Both the position numbers and the translations under genes were made by a program. This document shows, in pieces, positions 9,319 to 17,033 of a stretch of 55,014 bases of DNA (positions are counted from its first letter, which is position 1; the number at the start of each line of letters is the position of its first letter). Origin of the DNA: an uncultured Clostridium sp. (GTDB lineage: Bacteria > Bacillota > Clostridia > Oscillospirales > Butyricicoccaceae). The notes beneath the pieces were generated by a model that made no database searches, was not told the DNA's origin, and saw only the letters and a list, made by a program, of their open reading frames with translations. The stretch covers positions 1-55,014 of the forward strand of contig CANEGK010000014.1 of NCBI GenBank assembly GCA_947427035.1, given 5' to 3'.

Positions 9319-9774
9319 TTAATGCGCGCAGCGCGGCGCGCTTTCATCCTCGCCGGAAGCGCGCACGTCGACGCGCAGGTTGTTGATGCCGGTGTGGGCG
9401 TGGTCGATTTCGACGGCGTAGCGCACGTCCAGGCTGCCGCCCTGGTCGGTCAGGTTGCTGCGGATGCGCTCGGTGCACACGGCGACCGTCAGCTGGCCGA
9501 AGTCGGTGTCGTACAAAGACATGTGGCGCTTGCCCTCTTCAAAAACGAGCTGGGACGGGTAAAGCCCGGTGCGCAGCACGGTGACCGAGCCGTCGGACAC
9601 CTTGAGCGTCGTCTTGGTGCCCGTCATGCCGGTCAAATCGGTTTCGTCATAGGTCAGGTAATAACTGCCGTTTCGTCGGTAATAGCGGCCCGACGTCACC
9701 AGCGTGATGACGTCGGTATCGGGGTCGTCCAGTTCCTGTAGGCCCCGTATGGAAATGATGGCGTCCTTTTTCAC
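9319..9774 (-). CDS. DUF1934 (YwiB-like) beta-barrel protein
   Basis: 151 residues from GTG 9774, with AAAGGAGG upstream. Small lipocalin-like protein: opening MKKDAIISIRG, then ITLVTSGRYYRRNGSYYLTY with the YY..Y.ETDLTG pattern, then LKVSDGSVTVLRTG and YDTDFGQLTVAVCTERI. These match the DUF1934 family, whose genes commonly sit beside argS in Firmicutes. Its biochemical role is unknown. It is the first gene of a minus-strand operon running through argS, the S41 protease and the gene at 5122. I found no convincing promoter in the 200 bp upstream. Confidence 0.88.
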   Translation of the reverse strand: MKKDAIISIRGLQELDDPDTDVITLVTSGRYYRRNGSYYLTYDETDLTGMTGTKTTLKVSDGSVTVLRTGLYPSQLVFEEGKRHMSLYDTDFGQLTVAVCTERIRSNLTDQGGSLDVRYAVEIDHAHTGINNLRVDVRASGEDESAPRCAH

Positions 9775-10170
9775 AAGGAGCCTCCTTTCTGTTGTTCAAA
9801 TCGCACCAACGGGAAAAGGTGCAAAAAAAGAAGGAAAATCGGAAAAATCGGGAAGACACAGGCGGGAATGGTTGGAAAATAGAACGCTTTGGCCAGCCAA
9901 TGCATCCGGGCGCCTTGAAAACTGGTTGAAATGACGGCGCGACGCCTGCGTTTACTCATTTTATCATTAAAAAGGACATAATACAATGCCAAAAGAGAAC
10001 AAAAGAAGGCCGTTCTTTTGGGAAAAGCCTATAAAGTTTCGAAAACCGCAGAAAATGCATTGAAAAACGTGGAAACATTGTGATATGATTAACATGAAAG
10101 ATTTTGTGCTTTCTCCGGCAGGCGGAAACAGGGGGAGGCACTGCAAAACAATAGAACAAGGAGTGGGCTT
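9775..10170. other. Divergent intergenic region, 396 bp
   Basis: Separates the minus-strand argS operon from the plus-strand decarboxylase operon. The first 60 bp hold the ribosome site of the DUF1934 gene and A-rich sequence. The right end holds a clear plus-strand promoter at 10060-10089. Otherwise I see no gene, repeat or RNA motif. It is distinctly more AT-rich than its neighbours. Confidence 0.7.
10060..10089 (+). promoter_or_regulatory. Promoter of the Na+-pumping decarboxylase operon
   Basis: TTGAAA (10060-10065), 18-bp spacer, TATGAT (10084-10089). The predicted start near 10096 leaves a 75-nt leader before oadA. Confidence 0.72.
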
Positions 10171-11547
10171 ATGAAAGTGAACATCACCGAAACCGTGCTG
10201 CGTGACGCGAACCAGTCGCTCATAGCAACCCGTATGCCGCTGAAGGACTTCGTCGACATTCTCGAGACGATGGACAACGCGGGATACTATTCCCTGGAAT
10301 GCTGGGGCGGCGCTACGTTTGACTCCTGCCTGCGTTACCTGAATGAGGACTCGTGGGAACGCCTGCGCATCATCCGCAGCCATGTCAAAAAGACCAAGCT
10401 GCAAATGCTGCTGCGCGGCCAGAACATCCTGGGCTATAAGCATTATCCCGACGACATTGTCCGCGCCTTTGTGCGCAAGTCGGTGGAAAACGGCATCGAC
10501 ATCATCCGTATTTTCGACGCGCTCAACGACCTGCGCAACATCGAGGTCGCCGTCGACGAAGCCGTCAAGGCCGGCGCGCACGTGCAGGGCACGCTGTGCT
10601 ACACCATCAGCCCCATCCACAACCAGGACACCTTTGTCGAGCTGGGCAAGCAGCTGGAAAAAATGGGCTGTCACTCCATCTGTATCAAGGATATGGCCGG
10701 CATCATGAGCCCTAAGGTGGCCTACGACCTGGTTTCGGCCATGAAGAAAAACGTGTCGCTGCCCATCGTCGTACATACCCATTCGACGACCGGCCTCGGC
10801 CCCATGACGCTGCTCAAGGCCGTCGAGGCGGGCGCCAGCACCATCGACACCGCGATTTCCTGCTTCTCGGGCGGCACGTCGCAGCCGGCCACCGAATCGC
10901 TCAGCTACACGCTCAAGGAAATGGGCTTTGACACCGGGCTGAATGAGGACCTGCTCAAGGAGATCAACGACTATTTCAAGCCGATTCAGCGCGCGGCGCT
11001 CGACAGCGGGCTTTTGAACCCCATTGTCATGAACACCGAGACCGACGCGCTGGTTTACCAGGTGCCGGGCGGAATGCTTTCCAACCTGGTGGCGCAGCTC
11101 AAAGCGCAGAACGCCCTGGACCGCTTCCCCGAGGTTCTGCTCGAAGTGCCGCGCGTGCGCCAGGATCTCGGCTTCCCGCCGCTCGTCACGCCGTCGAGCC
11201 AGATGGTCGGCGTGCAGGCGACGACCAACGTTCTGGTCGGCGAGCGGTATAAAAACGTTTCCAAGGAAATCAAGGCCTATCTGCGCGGCGAGTACGGCCG
11301 CGCGCCCGGACAGGTCAACGAAGAGCTGCGCAAAAAGGTGCTCGGCGACGAAAAGCCCATCGACTGCCGTTTTGCCGACCTGCTCGAGCCCGGCTTTGAC
11401 AAGGCCAAAGCGGAAATCGGCGAGCTGGCCCGCAGCGACGAGGACGTTCTGTCCTATGTCGCCTTCCCGCAGATCGCGGAAAAATTCCTGAAAAACCGCG
11501 CGGAAAAAGAGAAAAACACCGTTCATTACACCATCGAGGAAGCGTAA
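10171..11547 (+). CDS. oadA: Oxaloacetate decarboxylase alpha subunit (carboxyltransferase domain)
   Basis: 458 residues. HMGL-like TIM-barrel carboxyltransferase related to pyruvate carboxylase and the transcarboxylase 5S subunit. It starts MKVNITETVLRDANQSL, the signature of the family, with the Asp and Gln used in metal and substrate binding. It continues with LECWGGATFDSCLR, IRIFDALNDLRN and a metal-site HTHSTTGLG. The conserved PALS-like end and the post-barrel domain are present, but the biotin domain is absent; it is encoded separately at 11914. In the complex it moves CO2 from oxaloacetate (or a related 2-oxo acid) to biotin. GGAG ribosome site 8 nt upstream. The PYC-type alpha subunit argues against glutaconyl-CoA decarboxylase. 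Confidence 0.93.
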   Translation: MKVNITETVLRDANQSLIATRMPLKDFVDILETMDNAGYYSLECWGGATFDSCLRYLNEDSWERLRIIRSHVKKTKLQMLLRGQNILGYKHYPDDIVRAFVRKSVENGIDIIRIFDALNDLRNIEVAVDEAVKAGAHVQGTLCYTISPIHNQDTFVELGKQLEKMGCHSICIKDMAGIMSPKVAYDLVSAMKKNVSLPIVVHTHSTTGLGPMTLLKAVEAGASTIDTAISCFSGGTSQPATESLSYTLKEMGFDTGLNEDLLKEINDYFKPIQRAALDSGLLNPIVMNTETDALVYQVPGGMLSNLVAQLKAQNALDRFPEVLLEVPRVRQDLGFPPLVTPSSQMVGVQATTNVLVGERYKNVSKEIKAYLRGEYGRAPGQVNEELRKKVLGDEKPIDCRFADLLEPGFDKAKAEIGELARSDEDVLSYVAFPQIAEKFLKNRAEKEKNTVHYTIEEA

Positions 11548-11559
11548 GGGGGGCTCATC

Positions 11560-11901
11560 ATGAAACTCACGCTTGCCGAATCCCTGGGCTATTCCATTCT
11601 GGGCATCGCCGTCGTCTTTGTCATGCTGGCGCTGCTGATGGGGGTCATTTTCGCTATGGGCAAGGCGATGGCGCAGAAGAAAAAGGGACAGAGCGCGCCG
11701 TCCGCCGCCCCGGCCCCCGTTCCGGCAGCACCCAAGCCGGACCCGTCAGCCGGAAAGGTGCCGGCCCGCGGCTCTTTGGGCGACGTGGATCTTCACAGTG
11801 TCGACGACCGCACGGCGGCGATTTTAATGGCGATTGTGGCCGACAAGATGGGCGCGCCCCTCAACGAGCTGCGCTTCATCAGCATCAAAGAAATTCAGTG
11901 A
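11560..11901 (+). CDS. oadG: OadG-family decarboxylase gamma subunit
   Basis: 113 residues. One N-terminal membrane helix (about 12-34, ILGIAVVFVMLALLMGVIFAMG), a Lys-rich turn, an Ala/Pro-rich linker (about 46-65), and a short conserved C-terminal stretch AILMAIVADKMGAPLNELRF. This is the layout of the small gamma subunits that hold the soluble alpha/biotin part on the membrane beta subunit. It begins 12 bp after oadA. Confidence 0.88.
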   Translation: MKLTLAESLGYSILGIAVVFVMLALLMGVIFAMGKAMAQKKKGQSAPSAAPAPVPAAPKPDPSAGKVPARGSLGDVDLHSVDDRTAAILMAIVADKMGAPLNELRFISIKEIQ

Positions 11902-11913
11902 GGTGTATCCATT

Positions 11914-12318
11914 ATGAAATATAAGGTAACTCTCAACGGAAAAACCTATGAAGTCGTCGTGGAACGCGGCGAGGCCATTCTGGTTGACGAATACGTCGCC
12001 GCCGCCCCGGCCCCTGCGCCTGCTCCGGCTGCCGCCCCCGCGCCTGCCGCCGCCCCGGCTGCGGCGCCTGCTCCCGCTCCCGCTGCCGCGCCTGCCGTCG
12101 CAGGCGGCGAAGCGGTCGCCGCCCCCATGCCGGGCACCATCCTGGACGTCAAGGTCAAAGCGGGCGACGCCGTTAAGAGCGGCCAGCTCATCGCTATTTT
12201 AGAGGCCATGAAGATGGAAAACGAGATTTTCTCCCCCCGTGACGGCGTCGTTGCACAGGTTGTGGCTGCCAAAGGCTCGGCGGTGGATACCGGCGCGCCC
12301 ATCATCGTGCTCAGTTAA
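11914..12318 (+). CDS. Biotin carrier protein of the decarboxylase complex
   Basis: 134 residues. An N-terminal docking segment ([20 protein letters not shown]) is joined by a flexible Ala/Pro linker (about 30-65) to a biotinyl domain, [20 protein letters not shown]. The biotinylated lysine is K100 in the canonical EAMKMEN. It shuttles carboxyl groups between the OadA active site and the OadB channel. In enteric OadA this domain is fused to the alpha chain; here it is separate, as in methylmalonyl-CoA and glutaconyl-CoA decarboxylases. The linker is a low-complexity GC-rich repeat of Pro/Ala codons. Confidence 0.95.
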   Translation: MKYKVTLNGKTYEVVVERGEAILVDEYVAAAPAPAPAPAAAPAPAAAPAAAPAPAPAAAPAVAGGEAVAAPMPGTILDVKVKAGDAVKSGQLIAILEAMKMENEIFSPRDGVVAQVVAAKGSAVDTGAPIIVLS

Positions 12319-12329
12319 GGGGGCGCGGC

Positions 12330-13514
12330 ATGGGAGCTCTTACAGATACCTTGACGAACCTGTGGCAGTCCTCCGGCTTTTCCATGCTTTTTGACGATTG
12401 GCGCAACCTTGTCATGATCGCGCTGGCCTGCGTGCTTTTGTACCTGGGCATTGTCAAGAAGTTCGAGCCGCTGCTGCTGGTCGGCATCGCCTTTGGAATG
12501 CTGCTGACCAACCTGCCCGGCACCGGGCTGTACCATCCCGAGCTGTGGGACGCCGTCATGGCGCACACCAAGGATTTTGGCGACGTGCTCACCGAAGGCG
12601 GCCTGCTCGACATTCTGTACATCGGCGTCAAGACCAGTATTTACCCCTGTCTTATCTTCCTCGGCGTCGGCGCGATGACCGATTTCGGCCCCCTGCTGGC
12701 CAATCCCAAAAGCCTGCTTCTGGGCGCTGCGGCGCAGATGGGCATTTACTGCGCCTTTATTCTGGCCGTGCTGCTCGGCTTCACCGGGCTTGAGGCGGCG
12801 GCCATCGGCATCATCGGCGGCGCGGACGGCCCGACGGCCATCTTTTTGACCAGCATTCTGGCGCCGCACCTGCTGGGCGCCATCGCCATCGCGGCCTATT
12901 CGTACATGGCGCTCATCCCCATGATTCAGCCGCCGCTGATGCGCGCCATCACCACGGAAAAAGAGCGGCAGATCAAAATGGAGCAGACGCGCACCGTCAC
13001 CAAGCGGGAGAAGATCGTCTTCCCCATCGTCGTCGCGGTGTTCACCATTTTGCTGCTGCCGTCGGTCGCGCCCCTTCTGGGTATGCTCATGCTGGGCAAC
13101 CTGCTGCGCGAGTGCGGCGTTGTCGAGCGTTTGAGCGACACAGCGCAGAACGCGTTGATGAATATTGTCACCATTTTCCTCAGCGTCAGCGTCGGCGCGA
13201 CCACGGTGGGCAGCCGGTTTTTGACGGCCAGCACCCTGAAGATCGTCGCGCTGGGGCTCATCGCCTTCTGCTTCTCGACAATCGGCGGCCTGCTTCTGGG
13301 CAAGCTGATGTGCAAGCTGTCGGGCGGAAAAATCAACCCGCTTATCGGCTCGGCCGGCGTGTCGGCCGTCCCTATGGCGGCCCGCGTTTCGCAGGTCGAA
13401 GGGCAAAGGGCCAACCCGACCAACCACCTGCTGATGCACGCTATGGGGCCCAACGTGGCCGGCGTCATCGGCTCGGCGGTGGCCGCAGGCTTTTTGCTGT
13501 CGGTCTTCGGGTAA
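12330..13514 (+). CDS. oadB: Na+-translocating decarboxylase beta subunit
   Basis: 394 residues, integral membrane. It couples decarboxylation of carboxybiotin to Na+ export. It carries the family hallmark [17 protein letters not shown], with the conserved Asp, in an early membrane pocket, a second conserved stretch [20 protein letters not shown] in the C-terminal half, and [19 protein letters not shown] near the end. About nine hydrophobic segments can be counted. It is 11 bp after the biotin carrier gene. The four genes 10171-13514 make a complete pump, giving the cell a sodium gradient from 2-oxo acid decarboxylation. Confidence 0.95.
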   Translation: MGALTDTLTNLWQSSGFSMLFDDWRNLVMIALACVLLYLGIVKKFEPLLLVGIAFGMLLTNLPGTGLYHPELWDAVMAHTKDFGDVLTEGGLLDILYIGVKTSIYPCLIFLGVGAMTDFGPLLANPKSLLLGAAAQMGIYCAFILAVLLGFTGLEAAAIGIIGGADGPTAIFLTSILAPHLLGAIAIAAYSYMALIPMIQPPLMRAITTEKERQIKMEQTRTVTKREKIVFPIVVAVFTILLLPSVAPLLGMLMLGNLLRECGVVERLSDTAQNALMNIVTIFLSVSVGATTVGSRFLTASTLKIVALGLIAFCFSTIGGLLLGKLMCKLSGGKINPLIGSAGVSAVPMAARVSQVEGQRANPTNHLLMHAMGPNVAGVIGSAVAAGFLLSVFG

Positions 13515-13526
13515 AGGGGCGGCGGT

Positions 13527-14306
13527 ATGCGTCTTGCAGAGCTGACGTGGCCGCAGGCCGAGCGGTATTTTGCACAGCATGACACCGTCGTCATTGGGGT
13601 CGGCAGCATCGAATGCCACGGCCGGCATATGCCGCTGGGCACCGATACCATCATCCCCGACCACCTGCTGGCCGATATTGAGGGGAAAACCGACGCGCTC
13701 ATCTGCCCCACCCTTCCCTATGGCGCGACCGAGTATCTGGGCGACTTTCCCGGTACCGTCAACCTGGGACCCGAGCTTTTGTACCAGGTGCTGTCGCGTG
13801 TGTGCGGCGAGCTGTACCGGCACGGCGCGCGGCGCTTTGTCATTTTGAACGGCCACGGCGGCAACCGCCAGAGCATCGAGCGCGTCGGCTTTGAATTGCA
13901 GCGCCGCGGCGCGCTGCTCGCCCTGCTCAACTGGTGGCTGATGGCGTGGGATTTAAACCCTGCATGGAAGGGCGGGCACGGCGGCGGCGAAGAGACGGCG
14001 GCCATTTTGGGCATCAATCCCGACCTGGTCGATCAAAGCGAGCTGCACGCATCTGCCGAGCTGCGCGATTTGAGTGACGAGATCAAGGCCGACGGGATGG
14101 CTGCGGCCCGCTATAAAGGGGTTCAAATCAGCGTTCCGCGCGTGACGGCCAGCCTTACGCAAAACGGCTGGATCGGCCCCGATCACCCTGCGACGGCAAC
14201 CGAGCAGTGGGGGAAAGAGATGCTCGCCGCTTCGAGCGCGTACATTGCCGATTTTATCAGGGCTTTTCAAAAGGTCGATTTGGAGAAGGCCTGCCGGATT
14301 TTTTAA
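13527..14306 (+). CDS. Creatininase-family amidohydrolase
   Basis: 259 residues. Family metal-ligand motifs are seen: GSIECHGRHMPLGTD (Glu, His and Asp ligands), then FVILNGHGGNRQ, then GGHGGGEETA with His/Glu. This is the creatinine amidohydrolase fold, a two-metal hydrolase of cyclic or linear amides. The true substrate is not creatinine in most members. It begins 12 bp after oadB, so it is the last gene of the decarboxylase operon. A terminator follows at once. Its link to the pump is unclear. Confidence 0.9.
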   Translation: MRLAELTWPQAERYFAQHDTVVIGVGSIECHGRHMPLGTDTIIPDHLLADIEGKTDALICPTLPYGATEYLGDFPGTVNLGPELLYQVLSRVCGELYRHGARRFVILNGHGGNRQSIERVGFELQRRGALLALLNWWLMAWDLNPAWKGGHGGGEETAAILGINPDLVDQSELHASAELRDLSDEIKADGMAAARYKGVQISVPRVTASLTQNGWIGPDHPATATEQWGKEMLAASSAYIADFIRAFQKVDLEKACRIF

Positions 14307-14311
14307 GTCTA

Positions 14312-14344
14312 AAGCCGCTGTCTGCCAAAGACAGCGGCTTTTTT
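14312..14344 (+). terminator. Terminator of the decarboxylase-creatininase operon
   Basis: 12-bp perfect stem AAGCCGCTGTCT / AGACAGCGGCTT with 5-nt loop and T-run. Confidence 0.93.
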
Positions 14345-14397
14345 ATGCCGAAAAACCGGCTGGCTTAACGGTCGAGCGCCATTTTGCCCGGGTTTTC

Positions 14398-14426
14398 TTG
14401 CAAAACAAAGAAAAGCGCTTCATAAT
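14398..14426 (+). promoter_or_regulatory. Promoter of the XRE regulator gene
   Basis: TTGCAA (14398-14403), 17-bp spacer, CATAAT (14421-14426), about 42 bp before the start codon. Confidence 0.6.
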
Positions 14427-14474
14427 AAGCGGTGACAGCCCGGCCGGCTGAGTTTTGCATATGGAGGAAGCAGA

Positions 14475-15515
14475 ATGGAAGAAAAAGTAACCTTTGGGCG
14501 GTTTATTGCCCGCAAGCGCAAAGAGCGGAACCTGACGCAAAAGGAACTGGCCGAGCAGCTCTTTGTCACCGAATCGGCGGTCAGCAAGTGGGAACGGGGG
14601 GTGTCCTACCCGGACATCACACTGGTCGCCGGTATTTGTGAAGCGCTGGGCATCACCGAGCACGAGCTGATCGCCGGCGCCGAGGACGTCGGCCGCCGCA
14701 CCGCCGAACGGCAGGCGCAGAAGTACCGCAATCTGCTGCGCGGCTGGTCGTGGACCTTTTACATTCTGTACGGCCTTTCGCTGGCCGTCTGCCTGGTCGT
14801 CAATCTGGCCGTCAGCCATCGGCTGTCGTGGTTTTTCATCGTGCTGGGGGCCGAAGCGGTCGCCTTTTCCCTGACGTCGCTGCCCCTTTTGCTCAAATAT
14901 CACACGGGATTGTGGACGCTGTGCGGCTTTTTTGCCAGCCTGTGCCTGCTGCTGGCCATTTGCTGCCTGTACGCCGGCGGGGACTGGCTGGGCGTCACGC
15001 TGACAGCGCTGGCTTTTGCCTTCAGCGTTGTCTTTGCGCCGCTGGTTTTGCGGGCGCTGCCCCTGCCCGCGCCCCTGTACCGGCACAAAACGCTGCTCGC
15101 ATTTGGGCTGGACACCCTGCTGCTCTTTGCCCTGCTGGCGGCCGGCTGCGTCTATGCGGGCTGCCAAAGGGATTTTTGGCGCGTTGCCTGCCCGGCGGCC
15201 CTGTACAGCCTGCTGCTGCCCTGGGGCATCATGGCATTTGTGCGCTATGCGCCCGTCAACGGGCTTTTTAAAACGTCGCTCTGCCTGGTGTGGACAGGGG
15301 CATGGGGCTTTGCGGCCGACAGTGTTTTCCGCGTCATTATTGACGGGGCGTATTTCAGGCTGCCGCCCTTTGACTGGAGCGACTGGTCGGCCGGCAATCT
15401 TTCGGGCAATATCGTCACACTGGTTTTCGTCGTCTGCCTGGCGGCCGCGCTGCTCTTTGCCGCAGGCGGCATCGTCTGGGAAATCCGCCGGCGGGAACCG
15501 GCGAAAAAGCAGTAA
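14475..15515 (+). CDS. XRE-type transcriptional regulator with membrane domain
   Basis: 346 residues. N-terminal helix-turn-helix at about 8-62: FIARKRKERNLTQKELAEQL, then TESAVSKWERGVSYPDI. After a short charged linker (to about 90), seven to eight hydrophobic segments fill the rest (WSWTFYILYGLSLAVCLVV, LCGFFASLCLLLAICCLY and others). Regulators with an HTH-XRE head and a polytopic tail are common in Clostridia and may sense envelope or membrane state. No sensor motif is recognised. AGGAAG ribosome site. The gene stands alone between terminator-like hairpins, so its target is not evident; the SLH gene downstream is one possibility. Confidence 0.88.
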   Translation: MEEKVTFGRFIARKRKERNLTQKELAEQLFVTESAVSKWERGVSYPDITLVAGICEALGITEHELIAGAEDVGRRTAERQAQKYRNLLRGWSWTFYILYGLSLAVCLVVNLAVSHRLSWFFIVLGAEAVAFSLTSLPLLLKYHTGLWTLCGFFASLCLLLAICCLYAGGDWLGVTLTALAFAFSVVFAPLVLRALPLPAPLYRHKTLLAFGLDTLLLFALLAAGCVYAGCQRDFWRVACPAALYSLLLPWGIMAFVRYAPVNGLFKTSLCLVWTGAWGFAADSVFRVIIDGAYFRLPPFDWSDWSAGNLSGNIVTLVFVVCLAAALLFAAGGIVWEIRRREPAKKQ

Positions 15516-15820
15516 AAAAGTTCCGGCGCCGGGCAGGGCGGGGCGGCCGGCGCCGGAAATCGGCAGAAACCCATCTTTAAAAACCGGGAAAATTCTTGCA
15601 AAGCGGATGGGGATATTGTATGATCATTTTGTCATATTGAGGGGAAATTTCAAAAAGGGATTGGCGAACGCCATGCTTTGCGCCGGCGCCAAGCAGGCAG
15701 GCAAAGCTGCGGCTGTGCGGCTTGCCGTGCCCTGAAAGCTGACAATACGGCGCTTTTCCGCGCTGAAGGCGGGTAAGCGCTGTATTGCGCCCAAAACAAA
15801 CAGTGAGAGGAGAAAAACAG
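15516..15820. other. Intergenic region with hairpin, promoter and long leader, 305 bp
   Basis: Three parts can be seen. First, a perfect 12-bp inverted repeat TTCCGGCGCCGG (15521-15532) / CCGGCGCCGGAA (15547-15558) just after the regulator gene; it has no T-run on the plus strand. Second, a good promoter at 15596-15624. Third, a leader of about 190 nt rich in GC hairpins before the SLH gene. I could not match the leader to a known riboswitch. Confidence 0.6.
15596..15624 (+). promoter_or_regulatory. Promoter of the second SLH-protein gene
   Basis: TTGCAA (15596-15601), 17-bp spacer, TATGAT (15619-15624). Confidence 0.68.
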
Positions 15821-16912
15821 ATGAAAAAGAAATTGTTATCCCTCGCGCTGGCTCTGGCGATATGCCTGGGCCTGGCTGTCCCCGCGCTTGCGGCTGATTG
15901 GGTCTACAATTACTCGGCCAACGGCTACACCGACCCGGCGGAGGAGAACGTGGGGTTTTCCGTGGCCCCTATCGGCGTGGCCAAAATCCGGTGGGTTTCT
16001 CCATGGGACACAAGCGAGTATACCGCCTATGTGTTCGACCAGGACTGCACCGTCACCCGGAAGGACGGCCGCCCCTTCGAATGTTTCAGCCTGCCGCCCA
16101 TGTATGGCGATGTGGGGTATAGTGTTTCGATGGGTGCGTTTGAGCAGTGGGCTCATGTTGAAGAGGAATGGGCTTGGGTTGAAGCCGGATCTGCCGGGAT
16201 ACGCGCAGACAGAGACGACGGCTGGGCATTCCAGTTTGCCCCCGCCTGCGATGATGCGGGCAACTATGACTGGAGCCCCTATATGATGTCCAAAAAGGGC
16301 CTTGACGCGGTGTTTCCTTTTGAGGATAAGGAGTATGGCGTTACCGGCACCGTGTTGGAGTACCGCACCTTGTCCGCCCGGCCCACTGCCCCCGACGCGG
16401 GCAATTTCAGCGACGTGAAGGCAGACGATTACTTTGCCGGCCCGGTGCAGTGGGCCATCGAAAAGGGCATCACATCCGGCACATCCGCAACGACCTTCTC
16501 CCCCTATGAAAACTGCACCACAGCACAGATTCTGACCTTCCTCTGGCGGGCCAGCGGTTCCCCCAAGCCGACGACTGCCAACCCCTTCGCCGATGTGGAG
16601 AGCGGCGATTACTATGCGGACGCCGCCGTCTGGGCGTATGAAAAGGGCATGGTTTCCGGCACAGCCTTTGGCGGGAACACCCCCTGTACCCGGAGCATGG
16701 CGGTGACATATATGTGGAAGGCGGCCGGCAGCCCCGGTGCTAAAGCCGCCAGCTTCACGGACGTCTCTGCCGGAGCGGAATACGCCGGCGCCGTGGCCTG
16801 GGCCGTGGAGCAGGGCGTGACATCCGGAACATCCGACACCACCTTCTCACCGGATGACATCTGCACCCGCGGGCAGATTGTGACCTTCCTGTACAGGGGA
16901 ATGGCAGAATAA
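15821..16912 (+). CDS. SLH-domain surface protein
   Basis: 363 residues from ATG 15821, placed by AGAGGAG 8 nt upstream and the Lys-rich signal peptide that begins there (cleavage near ALA-ADW, residue 25). Residues about 26-185 form a Trp- and Tyr-rich domain I do not recognise (KIRWVSPWDTSEYTAYVF, HVEEEWAWVEAG). Three SLH domains follow at about 195-243, 255-300 and 311-360, the last ending DICTRGQIVTFLYRGMAE. They would hold the protein on the secondary cell-wall polymer, as in the protein at 3758. It has its own promoter and a strong terminator, so it is monocistronic. Confidence 0.92.
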   Translation: MKKKLLSLALALAICLGLAVPALAADWVYNYSANGYTDPAEENVGFSVAPIGVAKIRWVSPWDTSEYTAYVFDQDCTVTRKDGRPFECFSLPPMYGDVGYSVSMGAFEQWAHVEEEWAWVEAGSAGIRADRDDGWAFQFAPACDDAGNYDWSPYMMSKKGLDAVFPFEDKEYGVTGTVLEYRTLSARPTAPDAGNFSDVKADDYFAGPVQWAIEKGITSGTSATTFSPYENCTTAQILTFLWRASGSPKPTTANPFADVESGDYYADAAVWAYEKGMVSGTAFGGNTPCTRSMAVTYMWKAAGSPGAKAASFTDVSAGAEYAGAVAWAVEQGVTSGTSDTTFSPDDICTRGQIVTFLYRGMAE

Positions 16913-16994
16913 CAGAACATCGGGAATGCAGAGCAGCAAAAAAGCCCCTGCGTCAGGCGGGGGCGGCTGCGGTTTTTCAAAGCACAAATTACAC

Positions 16995-17027
16995 AGCGGC
17001 CCCGCGGTTTTCCGCGGGGCCGCTTTT
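16995..17027 (+). terminator. Terminator between SLH gene and citF
   Basis: 13-bp perfect stem AGCGGCCCCGCGG / CCGCGGGGCCGCT, TTTT loop, then TTT. It lies between converging genes. The T-run favours plus-strand transcription; it may also slow minus-strand transcripts leaving citF. Confidence 0.85.
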
Positions 17028-17033
17028 GGCTTT

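Noticed and set aside
6548-9322. 924-residue open frame on the plus strand opposite the S41 protease and argS
   Set aside because: It is antisense to two firmly identified genes. Its composition (runs of Gly, Ala, Asp, Arg, His, Gln) is typical of a shadow frame in GC-rich DNA, and no domain is visible.
10171-13514. Glutaconyl-CoA or methylmalonyl-CoA decarboxylase
   Set aside because: The alpha subunit is of the pyruvate-carboxylase/HMGL type (LRDANQSL), not the acetyl-CoA-carboxylase type used by those enzymes.
12315-13856. 513-residue minus-strand frame over oadB
   Set aside because: Antisense to a clear OadB with family motifs; Gln/Asp/Arg/His-rich low-information sequence.
15646-15660. 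TTTCAAAAAGG, resembling a recombinase half-site, upstream of the second SLH gene
   Set aside because: Only a single half-site; no opposite half-site around a 2-bp core and no inverted partner nearby, so not called a second switch.
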